From: Photobacterium swingsii
Lineage (GTDB): Bacteria > Pseudomonadota > Gammaproteobacteria > Enterobacterales > Vibrionaceae
Assembly: GCF_024346715.1 (NCBI RefSeq)
Contig: NZ_AP024853.1
Span: 1,550,001-1,614,000 of the forward strand
Direction of reading: 5' to 3'
DNA: 64,000 nt
In this document: positions 1 to 11,229 of the stretch, one piece after another
Layout: every line of letters begins with the position of its first letter
How positions within the stretch are numbered: position 1 is the first letter of the stretch
Made by a program: the position numbers and the translations under genes
The notes under the pieces: model-generated
Told to the model about the DNA's origin: nothing
Database searches by the model: none
Seen by the model: only the letters and a program-made list of their open reading frames with translations

Positions 1-67
1 GGAATAAGGCAACAAAAAACGCAGCGAAACCGCGTATTGCAGTAAGCAAAGGTAACTGACCTTGCAT
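1..67 (-). CDS. Acyltransferase-3 family protein, N-terminal fragment
   Basis: Only the first 22 codons lie in the window; the gene continues off the left edge. The ATG at 67 follows AAGGA about 8 bases upstream, which favours it over an in-frame ATG at 76. The visible N-terminus (QLPLLTAIRGFAAFFVALF) looks like the first segment of membrane acyltransferases of the OafA/acyltransferase-3 family, which open with an LRGIAALxVxLFH-type helix and O-acylate sugars or lipids at the inner membrane. With so little sequence, neither the subfamily nor the substrate can be given. Confidence 0.5.
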   Translation of the reverse strand, partial: MQGQLPLLTAIRGFAAFFVALF

Positions 68-313
68 GTGGATCATCCTTGAGCGAGTACAGTAAGTGAA
101 TGTCTAAATCATTAACCAAACCTTAGCACTGTGACTTGGTGATGAGTGTGATGAATTAAGCGCTTATTTGGGGTGAGTCAGTTGGCTTTCTGTATTTGCG
201 AAAGAGATTAAAATTTAGATTAAATATGGCTAAACCAAAGATTAAGAATACTTAATGAAAGTGCGTACTAGCGCGATGATGGCTTACGTACAGGAGAGAA
301 TCCCTTCTCTTGC

Positions 314-1486
314 CTAGTCTTGTCGGAGTTTGTTGGCGAGAGAGATGGGCGTTGGATAACGTTTGACGACCCAATAGGTTGAAATGACAAAAGTGCATAA
401 GGTAGTGCTTTGAATGAACATCATCCCATTTGCGCTGAGTAAGCCGTTATTAATGGCCGAATAAGCCAATAACAGTGAGAATTCGCTCGCTTGGCTAAGG
501 CGTGCACTGAGTTCGTTTCGCATGGTTGGCTTTTCGTTTGCGATACCGAGTGCTTGCTTAAACCCCCATTGCTTTAATACTATGAGTAAAGCCCCAAACC
601 CAATGCCATAGAGGGTGTAAAGATGGCCAGTGAACAGCTGCATTTTCGCGCCAATCGCAAAGAAAAAGAGAATAAGAAAAAACTCTCGCAGCGGTTTCAG
701 GTGCTGCGCAATAGCTTGTGAAACCTTACTAACAGCAATTGATAGCCCCGCAATAAAAGCGCCACTCTCATAAGATAAACCGATCTGATGGCCGATTTCA
801 GCCCACAATAAGCACCAAGCCAATGTGGTGATGAAGCTGTACTCTTGAATCACATCAAATTTACGAAATAGCGGCAAAATAGCGTATTTTACCCCTATAA
901 ATGCCAGTAAACACAATAAAACAGCTTTCGCGATAAGCAGCACAAATGCGGCAAATAGAGTCTGTTCGCTGTCCATGCTGAGTAACAAAATCACGGTGAT
1001 GGCGAGTATATCTTGCACCAGTAATACACTGGTCATAACTTCGCCCATACGCTGGTGGTGAAGGGTAGTGGTGGGGATCAGTTTTAATCCAATTACAGTG
1101 CTAGAAAACATCAATGCTGCTGCGGCTATGAGGGCATCCATCAAGGCGAGTTGAATGGTGAGAGCGAAAATAAGCGTGCAAATGAAAAAGAAGCCGCACG
1201 TGCCTAAAGTGACTAAAGCACTCTCTTTAAATAAAGAAAGCAGCTTGCGTGGCTGGAGGTTCAGCCCTAATAAAAACAGCAGCAATATCACCCCTAAGTG
1301 TCCTATCTGACTGATGTTTGCCGCGTTTTCAACCCAACCAAGTCCATATGGACCAATGACCATTCCTGCTGCAATGTAAGCCAAAATAATGGGCTGACGT
1401 GCATACAAAAAAAGCGTGCCTAATACTGCAGAGCTGATCACTATCGTGCAAAGCTCAAAAATGATGAGTGAAATCTCAGCTGGCAT
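314..1486 (-). CDS. CPA2-family cation:proton antiporter (Kef-like membrane domain only)
   Basis: A 390-aa protein made almost entirely of hydrophobic helices (about 11-12 predicted by eye). It fits the Na+/H+ exchanger fold of the CPA2 (KefB/YbaL-like) family, including the early GMVIGPYGLG and LLLFLLGLNLQPRKL segments and the later SYESGAFIAGLSIA segment. Full-length Kef/YbaL proteins are about 550-600 aa with a C-terminal TrkA-N/RCK domain that binds nucleotide. Here the protein stops just after the last helices (WVVKRYPTPISLANKLRQD), so the ligand-sensing domain is absent. It probably exchanges K+ or Na+ for protons across the inner membrane; the ion is not decided by sequence. It is a single gene. 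Confidence 0.8.
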   Translation of the reverse strand: MPAEISLIIFELCTIVISSAVLGTLFLYARQPIILAYIAAGMVIGPYGLGWVENAANISQIGHLGVILLLFLLGLNLQPRKLLSLFKESALVTLGTCGFFFICTLIFALTIQLALMDALIAAAALMFSSTVIGLKLIPTTTLHHQRMGEVMTSVLLVQDILAITVILLLSMDSEQTLFAAFVLLIAKAVLLCLLAFIGVKYAILPLFRKFDVIQEYSFITTLAWCLLWAEIGHQIGLSYESGAFIAGLSIAVSKVSQAIAQHLKPLREFFLILFFFAIGAKMQLFTGHLYTLYGIGFGALLIVLKQWGFKQALGIANEKPTMRNELSARLSQASEFSLLLAYSAINNGLLSANGMMFIQSTTLCTFVISTYWVVKRYPTPISLANKLRQD

Positions 1487-2060
1487 CGTGGATTAAGTCG
1501 CGCTGAATGTGAGAGGAGAGCGGTGACTATCTCGGGTGTCTGTCCATGTTGTTACTTGATGAAGCCGCGCCATAATGACATCTCCCATGAGGTGGGCTCT
1601 TTAAAGAATAAGACGCTTTCACCATTTCTTCTTGTTTAATCCTCTAAATGATTCCTGCTTTTAGGAGGAACAAGCTGTGAGGTGACCAAAGTGTCTATCA
1701 ATGAGTTGTTGATTTCCAAATGAGATGATAGTCACAAATATTACTCAATAGGCCTGACGTTCGTCCGTAATCTGATAGCAAAATCTTATGTAATCAATAG
1801 CTTAATGAAGCACGTAGTTGACATCGCTGTCTTTCAACATGTTGCAGTGTTAAATATGGGTGATCTAACTGCCTCAGCTTGATAATCCAGTTATTAGTGT
1901 TGAATATATAACGAAAGATGAAATAACCGACCTTAATCACTTGGCAACACCCATAAAATAATGAATCCTAAATGTAGCGCTTATGTTAATGAATATTTGT
2001 TGTTTAGCATATGGAAAGCATCGCAAGGGTAAGCTTTGCATGAAGGTTTAGGAGCTAATA
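1487..2060. other. Intergenic region between divergent antiporter and dioxygenase genes
   Basis: This 574-base gap must hold both divergent promoters. The half next to the antiporter contains a near-palindrome (CCCATGAGGTGGG, 1587-1599) and a run of G/C-richer bases. Neither matches a riboswitch or operator known to me. The right half is AT-rich, and an AGGAG-like ribosome site lies just before 2061. No convincing additional gene was seen. Confidence 0.35.
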
Positions 2061-2705
2061 ATGAACGCGACATTGGAACGTACACTTCAACTGACTCAGC
2101 TGAGTGGTAAAGCCGTTAACGATCTCTCATCATCGTTTAACGATTTGCCAAAGACTCAGCATGCAGATGGACAATATCGTTTACGCCGTTACTCAATCGT
2201 TAAAGTCGGCGAGCACAGTATTGAGCATTTACCTGCTCGTGAGTTTGTCCAGTCAGATGACATTAATACATTCCAAGGTAATGTCAGCCGTTCATTTGAG
2301 GTGATTGAAGACGATGTCATCAACAGCCAAGGCATGTTTGAGATGTGTCGGGTATTCCGAGATGCGAACCACCTTAGCGTAGAGCATGAAATTGAAATCC
2401 ATCAAATACGTATTGCTACAGATGCCGTTGAAACACAGGTTGCGCCAGAAGGGGTACATCAAGATGGTTTTCAGCACATTGCTGTTATTGGCATTGATCG
2501 CCATAACATCGAAGGTGGCGATTTCTTAGTTTACCGTGAAAAGCATGAGCCGCCATTTTTAAGTATGGCGTTGCAGCAAGGCGAAGTGGCAATTTTGGCT
2601 GATAACCAGTTGTGGCATAACGCACGTCCAATTAAGGCTGTGAAGAAAGATCATCAAGGGTATATGGATGTTTTCGTATTAACAGCAAAGAGGGCAGAGG
2701 GATGA
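2061..2705 (+). CDS. 2OG-Fe(II) dioxygenase family protein (free amino acid hydroxylase-like)
   Basis: A 214-aa protein matching the 2OG-Fe_Oxy_2 family (PF10014), which contains free L-isoleucine hydroxylases such as Bacillus IDO. The facial triad is visible as H133-x-D135 in VHQDGFQHI and a distal H186 in LWHNARPI, with R189 placed to bind 2-oxoglutarate. The segment DRHNIEGGDFLVYR is typical of the beta-jelly-roll core. It should use Fe(II), O2 and 2-oxoglutarate to hydroxylate a small substrate in the cytoplasm. It overlaps the next gene by ATGA, so the two are translationally coupled, and the pair probably acts on one amino-acid-like substrate (inference). GGAG lies 9 bases before the ATG. 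Confidence 0.8.
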   Translation: MNATLERTLQLTQLSGKAVNDLSSSFNDLPKTQHADGQYRLRRYSIVKVGEHSIEHLPAREFVQSDDINTFQGNVSRSFEVIEDDVINSQGMFEMCRVFRDANHLSVEHEIEIHQIRIATDAVETQVAPEGVHQDGFQHIAVIGIDRHNIEGGDFLVYREKHEPPFLSMALQQGEVAILADNQLWHNARPIKAVKKDHQGYMDVFVLTAKRAEG

Positions 2706-3946
2706 GTTTTACACCAGAGGCAGTACGCTCGGCTTTTCCTGCACTAACACAGAAAGTGAACGGTAAACCTGTTTATTTCTTTGATGGTCCAGGCGGTTCG
2801 CAAGTTCCTCAGTCCGTTTTAGAGACCATGTCGGCTTATCTTGGCCGTTATAACTCGAATTTAGGCGGTGCTTTCTTTTCTAGCGTGGTGACAACGTCAC
2901 TTATAAAAGATGCTCGCTTAGCGGGCCAAGCATTATTGGGCGCTGAGTGTGCTGATAACATTGTGTTTGGTGCCAACATGACATCGCTGACTTTTCAATT
3001 AAGTCGAGCGATCAGCCGAGATTGGCAAGCGGGTGATGAAATCATTGTTACTGCGCTTGATCACTACTCTAATGTCTCAAGTTGGCAGCAGGCAGCAGAA
3101 GATAAAGGCGTGATTGTGCATCAGGTACGAGTGAATCCTGAAGACTGTAGCCTTGATTATGAGCATTTAGCATCATTACTTAATGAGCGAACACAGTTAG
3201 TTGCGGTGACATACGCGTCTAACACAACGGGATCCTTGGTGGATGTTAAGCGCGTAACACAAGCTGCGCATAACGTTGGGGCGAAAGTGTATGTCGACGC
3301 GGTGCATTATGTCCCGCATGGTTTGGTGGATGTGCAGGCGTTAGGCTGTGACTTTTTAGCTTGCTCTGCATATAAGTTTTTTGGTCCACATTTGGGTGTT
3401 GCTTATATCGCGCCAAAGTGGCTGCATACCATTACTCCGTATAAAGTTGAGCCAGCAACTAACGAAGGCCCTGGCCGGTTTGAAACGGGTACGCAGAGTT
3501 TTGAAGCGTTGGCGGGGTTTGTTGCTGCCGTGCATTACCTTGCGCAATGGGGTGATGATGAGAAATCACTACGCTCACAATTAGCCGCGAGTTTTGCTCA
3601 GTATCAAACGCATGAGCAAGCACTGAGTCGTCACTTTATCAGTAAAGCGAGTGAATACACCAATCTTGAGCTTTACGGCGTTAAAGATACTGATCGTGTT
3701 CAGGGGCGTACACCGACTTTTGCGATACGAATCGAAGGCGTGACACCTGCAGATGTAGCTGGCCATTTAGCCAAGGATAATATGTGCGTATGGAGCGGGC
3801 ATTTCTATGCGATTGGCTTGATTGAACAATTGGGCTTGCTGCACCAAGGTGGTGTGATCCGTATCGGTATGATGCATTACAACACCAAACAAGAAATTGA
3901 TCTGTTATTTGAAAACCTTACACCGTTTTTACAAAAAAACACCTAG
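2702..3946 (+). CDS. Cysteine desulfurase-like PLP enzyme (class V aminotransferase fold)
   Basis: A 414-aa fold-type I PLP enzyme of the cysteine-desulfurase-like group (VC1184 subfamily in Vibrio). The N-terminus has the FFDGPGGSQVPQSV motif. The PLP aspartate is in YVDAVHYVPH and the Schiff-base lysine is in CSAYKFFGPHLG. The C-terminus (VWSGHFYAIG, GVIRIGMMHYNT) is complete. Members resemble CsdA/SufS, but a desulfurase role is not established for this subgroup. Overlap with the upstream dioxygenase (ATGA) suggests a two-step pathway, perhaps cleavage or lyase chemistry on a hydroxylated amino acid. A terminator follows about 100 bases downstream. Confidence 0.8.
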   Translation: MSFTPEAVRSAFPALTQKVNGKPVYFFDGPGGSQVPQSVLETMSAYLGRYNSNLGGAFFSSVVTTSLIKDARLAGQALLGAECADNIVFGANMTSLTFQLSRAISRDWQAGDEIIVTALDHYSNVSSWQQAAEDKGVIVHQVRVNPEDCSLDYEHLASLLNERTQLVAVTYASNTTGSLVDVKRVTQAAHNVGAKVYVDAVHYVPHGLVDVQALGCDFLACSAYKFFGPHLGVAYIAPKWLHTITPYKVEPATNEGPGRFETGTQSFEALAGFVAAVHYLAQWGDDEKSLRSQLAASFAQYQTHEQALSRHFISKASEYTNLELYGVKDTDRVQGRTPTFAIRIEGVTPADVAGHLAKDNMCVWSGHFYAIGLIEQLGLLHQGGVIRIGMMHYNTKQEIDLLFENLTPFLQKNT

Positions 3947-4048
3947 CGACACCTATAATAATTACACCTGAGTTTCCCCCAAAACTGTCACAGGCTCACC
4001 TTCGCTTCCTAACAAGAGGGAGCTAATAAGAGTCTCTAATAATAAAAA

Positions 4049-4077
4049 GGGCCTACTACCGAGTAGGCTCTTTTTTC
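4049..4077 (+). terminator. Rho-independent terminator of the dioxygenase/PLP operon
   Basis: Stem GCCTACT / AGTAGGC around an ACCG loop, followed by TCTTTTTT. It lies about 100 bases after the PLP enzyme stop codon. Confidence 0.85.
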
Positions 4078-4116
4078 CTTTTTGGCGTCACGTACTGTTC
4101 GCAAACATGCTGCAAT

Positions 4117-4148
4117 TTACTTTTGTTACCTGATTAGCAATGTATAAT
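4117..4148 (+). promoter_or_regulatory. Possible sigma70 promoter for the small membrane protein
   Basis: A perfect TATAAT (4143-4148) stands about 32 bases before the start codon. The -35 region is weak: TTTACT at 4117 or TTTTGT at 4121, depending on spacing. Its position between a terminator and the gene supports it. Confidence 0.35.
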
Positions 4149-4180
4149 TAACTGATATAGATAACGAAAGAGATAACACT

Positions 4181-4393
4181 ATGCTTAAATATATTGTCAT
4201 TGCGCTTGTGGGATTGGGTGTTTACCTAGGTGTGACATACAAAGATCAAATTGAAGATGTGACAAATTCACGTCCGATGGAAGAAGTTCAAGACATGTAT
4301 GAAGATGCTAAAGATCAAGCGTCGGATAAAGCAGAAGAATTATCTGATAAAGCGGATGAGCTGTCTTCACAGTTAAAAGATTTGACTAAATAA
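4181..4393 (+). CDS. Small single-pass membrane protein with charged helical tail
   Basis: A 70-aa protein not assigned to a family. Residues 3-20 (KYIVIALVGLGVYLGVTY) form one membrane segment. From about residue 35 onward the chain is an acidic/lysine-rich helix with a near heptad pattern and the repeated unit DKAEELS / DKADELS. It could be a small envelope or stress protein with a coiled-coil tail, but nothing seen here fixes a function. It is monocistronic: a perfect -10 box lies in front and a strong bidirectional terminator behind. Codon use looks like that of the neighbours. Confidence 0.65.
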   Translation: MLKYIVIALVGLGVYLGVTYKDQIEDVTNSRPMEEVQDMYEDAKDQASDKAEELSDKADELSSQLKDLTK

Positions 4394-4436
4394 GTCTCTA
4401 TTGTCACTCGCATTGCGATGCAATGATAACGGATAT

Positions 4437-4471
4437 AAAAAAACGGCAACCTCATGAGGTTGCCGTTTTTT
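4437..4471. terminator. Bidirectional terminator between the small membrane gene and sstT
   Basis: Perfect stem ACGGCAACCTC / GAGGTTGCCGT flanked by an A-run on the left and a T-run on the right, so it can serve both convergent genes. Confidence 0.9.
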
Positions 4472-4509
4472 GTTTCAGCCACGTTTAGCAAAACGCTATA
4501 GTCGAGGCA

Positions 4510-5745
4510 TTATACGGTTTGTGCTGAACCTTCTTTTGCTTCTGCTGCACGGCATGCAGCGGCTGTGAAGATAACGTCAGTTGAACTGTTTAGCGCTGTT
4601 TCGGCTGAATCTTGGATAACACCAATGATGAAGCCTACAGCAACAACCTGCATAGCGATCTCATTTGGAATACCAAATAGGCTACATGCAAGTGGAATAA
4701 GCAGTAGAGAACCACCAGCTACACCTGAAGCACCACACGCTGATACAGCCGCAACCAGACTAAGTAGCAGTGCCGTTGCAACATCGACTTGTACGCCAAG
4801 CGTATGAACAGCAGCCAACGTTAGCACTGTGATTGTAATTGCCGCACCACCCATGTTGATGGTTGCGCCTAGTGGGATAGAGACAGAGTAAGTATCTTCG
4901 TGTAGATCTAAGTCTTTACATAGCTGCATGTTCACAGGAATGTTAGCGGCAGAACTACGGGTGAAGAAGGCTGTAATACCACTTTCACGTACACAGCGTA
5001 GTACTAGTGGGTAAGGGTTTTGTTTGGTTTTAACAAACACAATGATTGGGTTTACAACAAACGCAATGATTGCCATTGAACCAAGCAATACACCGAGAAG
5101 TTGCGCGTAACCAGCTAGCGCTGCGAAGCCTGTTGCTGCAAAGGTGTTTGCAACAAGGCCAAAAATACCAATAGGCGCTAGACGGATAACGAAGCGTACA
5201 ATCAGGGTTACACCATTAGACATGTCGTGGAAGACTTGCTTGGTGGCATCGCTTGCTTGGTGAAGAGCAAAGCCAAGAGCGATAGCCCATGCCAAGATAC
5301 CAATGAAGTTACCTGTCATCAGAGCATTGATCGGGTTATCAACAATCTTAAATAGTAAAGTGTTAATCACTTCGGCAATGCCTTCTGGTGGCGTTGCGTT
5401 AGTGCTGTCAGCAACAAGCGTCAAAGTGGTCGGGAAAAGAAAGCTCATTGCTACAGCGGTTACCGCTGCCATAAAGGTGCCCAATAAATACAGCACGATG
5501 ATCGGCTTCATATTGGTATGCGCGCCTTTTTTCTGGTTAGCGATAGATGACGCTACCAAAATAAAGACAAGAATAGGTGCAACAGCTTTTAAGGCACTAA
5601 CAAAAAGGTTACCTAAGAAGCCTGCTTTAGTGGCGGATTCTGGGCTGAAAGTTGCAAGTAAAACACCAGCAACAATACCAATGATGATCTGGATAACCAG
5701 ACTGCCATTGGCGACTCGGGCGAGAAAGGGTTGTGTTTGGCTCAT
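4510..5745 (-). CDS. sstT: Serine/threonine:Na+ symporter SstT
   Basis: A member of the dicarboxylate/amino acid:cation symporter (DAACS) family. The chosen ATG at 5745 has AGGAT about 8 bases upstream and gives 411 aa, close to the 414 aa of E. coli SstT; a longer frame reaching 5802 has no support. Visible landmarks are the serine-rich re-entrant loop (ITAFFTRSSAANIPVNM), the IPLGATINMGGAAI motif carrying the Na+/substrate site, and the ACGASGVAGGSLLLIPLACSL segment. It imports serine and threonine with Na+, which suits a marine organism. It is a single gene ending at a shared terminator. Confidence 0.9.
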   Translation of the reverse strand: MSQTQPFLARVANGSLVIQIIIGIVAGVLLATFSPESATKAGFLGNLFVSALKAVAPILVFILVASSIANQKKGAHTNMKPIIVLYLLGTFMAAVTAVAMSFLFPTTLTLVADSTNATPPEGIAEVINTLLFKIVDNPINALMTGNFIGILAWAIALGFALHQASDATKQVFHDMSNGVTLIVRFVIRLAPIGIFGLVANTFAATGFAALAGYAQLLGVLLGSMAIIAFVVNPIIVFVKTKQNPYPLVLRCVRESGITAFFTRSSAANIPVNMQLCKDLDLHEDTYSVSIPLGATINMGGAAITITVLTLAAVHTLGVQVDVATALLLSLVAAVSACGASGVAGGSLLLIPLACSLFGIPNEIAMQVVAVGFIIGVIQDSAETALNSSTDVIFTAAACRAAEAKEGSAQTV

Positions 5746-6173
5746 AATACATCCTGCATTTTTATATATTTGTCGAAGCGTTTTATCTTGCTTCCGAAAC
5801 ATTTTTTAACAGGATCTAAGACTGATTGCCAGTCATCTTTTTAGAAACTACTGTTTAACACGTGATTAACCTTAATTTACCTTTAATTATTGAGATCAAG
5901 GCATAAGCCAGGTTGGCAGGGGATGGTGAGGATTTTAATATGTGTATTAGTATGATGAATTGTTAAATCTTGGCGGGTAAGTGCAACTTTTTGCATTTTG
6001 ACAGCCGTAATATCATCGCTATTTGTAACAAATTGTAAGGCAGGCTACTTCCTAATAGCAGGAAGCATTACTTAGACTGCAATAGGTTGGATGAATATAT
6101 TCCGGGTGTTTTTATGCATGCGGCTGCTTATTGCAGCCGCTTATGTTTGCTCGCTGTTGTAAATTACAGTTCG
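5746..6173. other. Intergenic region upstream of sstT and downstream of batD
   Basis: A 428-base AT-rich gap that should hold the sstT promoter (minus strand). A clean hairpin (GCGGCTGC / GCAGCCGC, 6120-6140) lies about 35 bases beyond the batD stop and probably ends the Bat operon, although no strong T-run follows it on the minus strand. Nothing else was recognised. Confidence 0.4.
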
Positions 6174-7903
6174 CTATTGTTTCTTATTGCTATCTGATGG
6201 GATTAGCGGTGCTAATGCACTTTGAGTTGAGGCTTGATGCCGCTGTTTGTTCGCTTTCTCTAGCAATTTAATTAATGCTTGGTTATCCCAAGTATGCGAG
6301 TCGGTGCTGTAGTGGGCTTTCATCATGGCATTTATCTCATTATCTACCTGCGCAATGTAACTTGCTTGAAAATCACTTCGCTGCCATTGCTGATAATAAG
6401 ATTGAACTTGAATTGGCTGGTTTGCTTTGACTGCAGCGAGCAAATGAGCGAACACTTGCTCGTTTGTTGTGGGTGTGGCATTGCGCGTGTGTCCAGCGTG
6501 TTGAGGTGAAGGCACCTGCGTTAGGTTACGCTGGCGTGCTTTCAACCAGAACCCCGTTGTTAGTAACCACAATGAGGTGACGATAGCGGTTAACCAAGGC
6601 CAAACCCCTGCGTCTTTTACTGTTTTTACTTCTACAGGCCGGGCTGTGTCATTGGTTGTTTGTACGGATGGATCATTGAGGATCGGTAACTGCACGCTAT
6701 TACTCAGATCGCCTTCTTTTACATCAATAGCCAAACCTTCTACGCGGGTAGTTTGTTGCTGGTTAGATTGGGTGTTCCACCAATTGACGGCTAAAGGCGG
6801 CAGCGCTAACGAACCGACTTCGCGAGGAATAATAACCTGCTTAATGACCATGCGCGTGTAGCCATTATCTTGGCTATATATCGGTTTTTCGCTGTATACA
6901 CGAACAGAACGCGGGTAATCAATGTTGAGGTTTGGCATGCTGCTCTGTGCAACATTTTTAATACTGAGTGTTAGCGTACGAGTGATAGGGTCACCCACGC
7001 GGGCCGTTGTAGAGCTTGGCTGCCATGTTTGCTCTAATTGTAAATCAGCGGTGGGTAACCATAAGCCTTGGTAGTTTTTAGGCTTAGGTTTGACTGTTAG
7101 GGTAATGTTTTCGGCTTGCTTTTCAAAAGGCACGCTTAGCGTCGACCCAAAACCACGGCTGCCTTTTACAATGCTGGTTTTGAACTGCGCCCCTTTTAGC
7201 ACTATGTCACCGCTCTCAAAAGGCGTCAGCTGATACTGGCGAGTAATCTCAATATAGCGGCGGCCATTCAAGATGCGTTCGGCTTGCTTGTCTTCACCTT
7301 GCTGAACAATATCGATGCCTTCAGCTTCAGGGGCGATTAACGCGGCTTGATCCAATTGTTCGGCAATTAGGATCCTAACGGTAAGTTGTGCACTTTCACC
7401 GACATATAAACTGGGTTTGTCGAGTGAACTACTTAGCTTAATGTTAGGTTCGTTGCTGGTGGTTGCATTAGCAGACTTGAGCACTTGTAGCTCAATCGGT
7501 TCACTGGCCGTTGCGCCAATGCGAAAGCTAGGGATCGTTATATTGCCGACTTTTTTGGCAGCAATCGCAATGCGCCACTGTGTACTGCTAGATAGCGTCC
7601 CGTTTGTGTAAGAATTATTGCTACTGACACTTGGTCGACCGTAGGTGAAGTTATCCTCTAATGCAGAGAGATCCAACGAGTTGGGGTTGACGTTACTGTC
7701 GATAGCAATAACGAGTTGAAAGACTTCATTCACAGCGACGATATTTTTCGATACTGTAGCTTCAACTTGCGCAGCATGAACTGATACTGACAGTAAGGCA
7801 CATACACCAAGCAGGAGTCGTAGTGCATAGCTGCGGGCGAGTGACGCTATCCCTGAGAAAAGCGCAACCTGATGTTGCGACTGGCTAACATTTTTCATTC
7901 TAC

Positions 7904-7910
<7 letters not shown>
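6174..7910 (-). CDS. batD: BatD-family protein (oxygen tolerance domain)
   Basis: A 578-aa protein with a signal-like N-terminal helix (LRLLLGVCALLSVSVHAAQ). Long beta-rich periplasmic repeats follow (for example VGESAQLTVRILIAE and VGDPITRTLTLSIKN), typical of the BatD/oxygen-tolerance family. One membrane helix lies at about residues 440-456 (WPWLTAIVTSLWLLTTGFW), followed by a cytoplasmic tail. It is the last gene of the operon, and its ATGGTAA start overlaps the stop of the preceding gene. Bat proteins are linked to aerotolerance in Bacteroides and to envelope stress elsewhere; the exact activity is unknown. An alternative ATG lies four codons in. Confidence 0.8.
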
Positions 7911-9734
<1,824 letters not shown>

Positions 9735-9742
<8 letters not shown>

Positions 9743-10700
9743 GAGCCCTCCTAAAAATAACGAGTAAACAGGATAGAGCGAATGCAAAAGCGAGTGGGAA
9801 GCGGAAAAGTTCGTCCCGTGGTCGCCATGTTTGCTGCGCAGTATTAATGGGTTCCATTTGATCAATTAATTGATAAATATTGCTGAGTTCTTGTGGGTTA
9901 CGTGCACGGAAATATTGCCCACCAGTCATCTCGGCAATGCGCGTTAGCATACTTTCATCTAGATCTTGTGATGGGTTGACTACCCGATTGCTGAATAATC
10001 CTTGTTGGATCATTTCTTCTGCACCTACCCCAACGGTATAGATAGTGACATTACTTTCGGCTGCGAGTTTTGCAGCTTCCAATGGCTCTATGACACCTGC
10101 GGTGTTGGCCCCGTCACTGAGTAAAACAATCACTCGCTGTGGGGCTTCACTATTAATGAAGGTTTTGGTCGCTACGCCTAAACCTTCGCCAATGGCCGTT
10201 GCTTGACCGATTAATCCAAGTACAGTGCGATCGAGTTGCTGCTCAACGGTTTTGCGGTCAAACGTTAGTGGTGTTTGTAAATAGGCATGGTTAGCAAATA
10301 GCACTAAGCCCAGTCGGTCGCCTTTACGTGCTTTAATAAAATCAGTGAGGACGTTTTTAACGGCGGTTAAACGATCTATGCTCTCGCCAGATGGTGTCAC
10401 CATATCTTGGATCGACATGGATCCAGACAGATCGACGGCCAGAAGCATGTCACGGTGATCGGGGTTGATCTCGATAGGATCACCATACCAAACAGGTCGT
10501 GCAAGGGCGGTGAGGAGTGCAATCCAGATCAGTGACATAGTTATTAAGCCGATTTGGCTACGTTTCTGGTGTTGGCCAATACCGTCGGGCAATTGGGGTA
10601 GGGTAACTGCCGCTTGTTGGTGGACAGGTTTAGCAAACCGATAGACAAGGTAGGGCAGTGGTAATAGCAGGCCAGCCCAGAACCAGGTGAATTCAAACAC
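9735..10700 (-). CDS. batA: BatA-like VWA membrane protein
   Basis: A 321-aa protein with the BatA layout: an N-terminal helix (FWAGLLLPLPYLVYRF), a second helix near residues 53-69, a von Willebrand A domain and a C-terminal helix (FPLAFAFALSCLLVIF). The metal-ion-dependent adhesion site is intact: DLSGSMS, a conserved Thr in QTPLTFDRKT, and LLSDGANTAG. The VWA domain probably faces the periplasm and binds a partner, likely BatB. The gene overlaps the DUF4381 gene upstream by 8 bases and batB downstream by 8, so expression is tightly coupled. Confidence 0.85.
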
Positions 10701-11226
10701 GGTTACTCTCCGTTTTCTTTTTACGACTGCTGATGCCAGCGTATGGCTTATTCAGTGAGGGCGGTAGTGCATGTTTTAACCATGTTTCTGCTAAGCGGTA
10801 ACATTGCTGATATTCTTCTGGTGTGAGTTTGTTCATGGCGAATAGCCCGCGTAACCAAATGGCTTCATTGTTAATAAACCCAGCTTTAGTAGGCGTTGTA
10901 TATTGCTGATCTAAAAAAGCTAACCAAGCATGACCTGTTAGTGAAGCAACACGCTCACGTGGGAAATAGCTCAAGGCTGCTTGGCGAAGTACAGTGTTAA
11001 TGTCACTTAATGTGCCATCAGTACGGTATTGCGACAGTAAAGCGAGTGCGGCTTTTTGAGCTTTATGCTTTAGTCTGTAGTGACGCACACGCCATACTAA
11101 GATCCCTATAACAAGCAGTAATAGGATAGCGAGCATCCACCAACCCCAAGCAAAGAGCCATTGGCTAGGTGGTGGTGGTAAGACAATGTCAGCAAGTGGC
11201 AATGTCGGTGTTGATTGTACTGACAT
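10693..11226 (-). CDS. DUF4381 family membrane protein
   Basis: A 177-aa protein typical of the DUF4381 component of Bat operons. It has a Pro-rich N-terminus (LADIVLPPPPSQW), one membrane helix (WWMLAILLLLVIGILVWRV), then a helical cytoplasmic domain with LRQAALSYFPRERVASLTG and a WLAFLD segment. Its role is not known biochemically. It always travels with MoxR ATPases and VWA proteins and probably belongs to the same membrane assembly. It is 3 bases from the DUF58 gene and overlaps batA. Confidence 0.8.
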   Translation of the reverse strand: MSVQSTPTLPLADIVLPPPPSQWLFAWGWWMLAILLLLVIGILVWRVRHYRLKHKAQKAALALLSQYRTDGTLSDINTVLRQAALSYFPRERVASLTGHAWLAFLDQQYTTPTKAGFINNEAIWLRGLFAMNKLTPEEYQQCYRLAETWLKHALPPSLNKPYAGISSRKKKTESNRV

Positions 11227-11229
11227 AAG

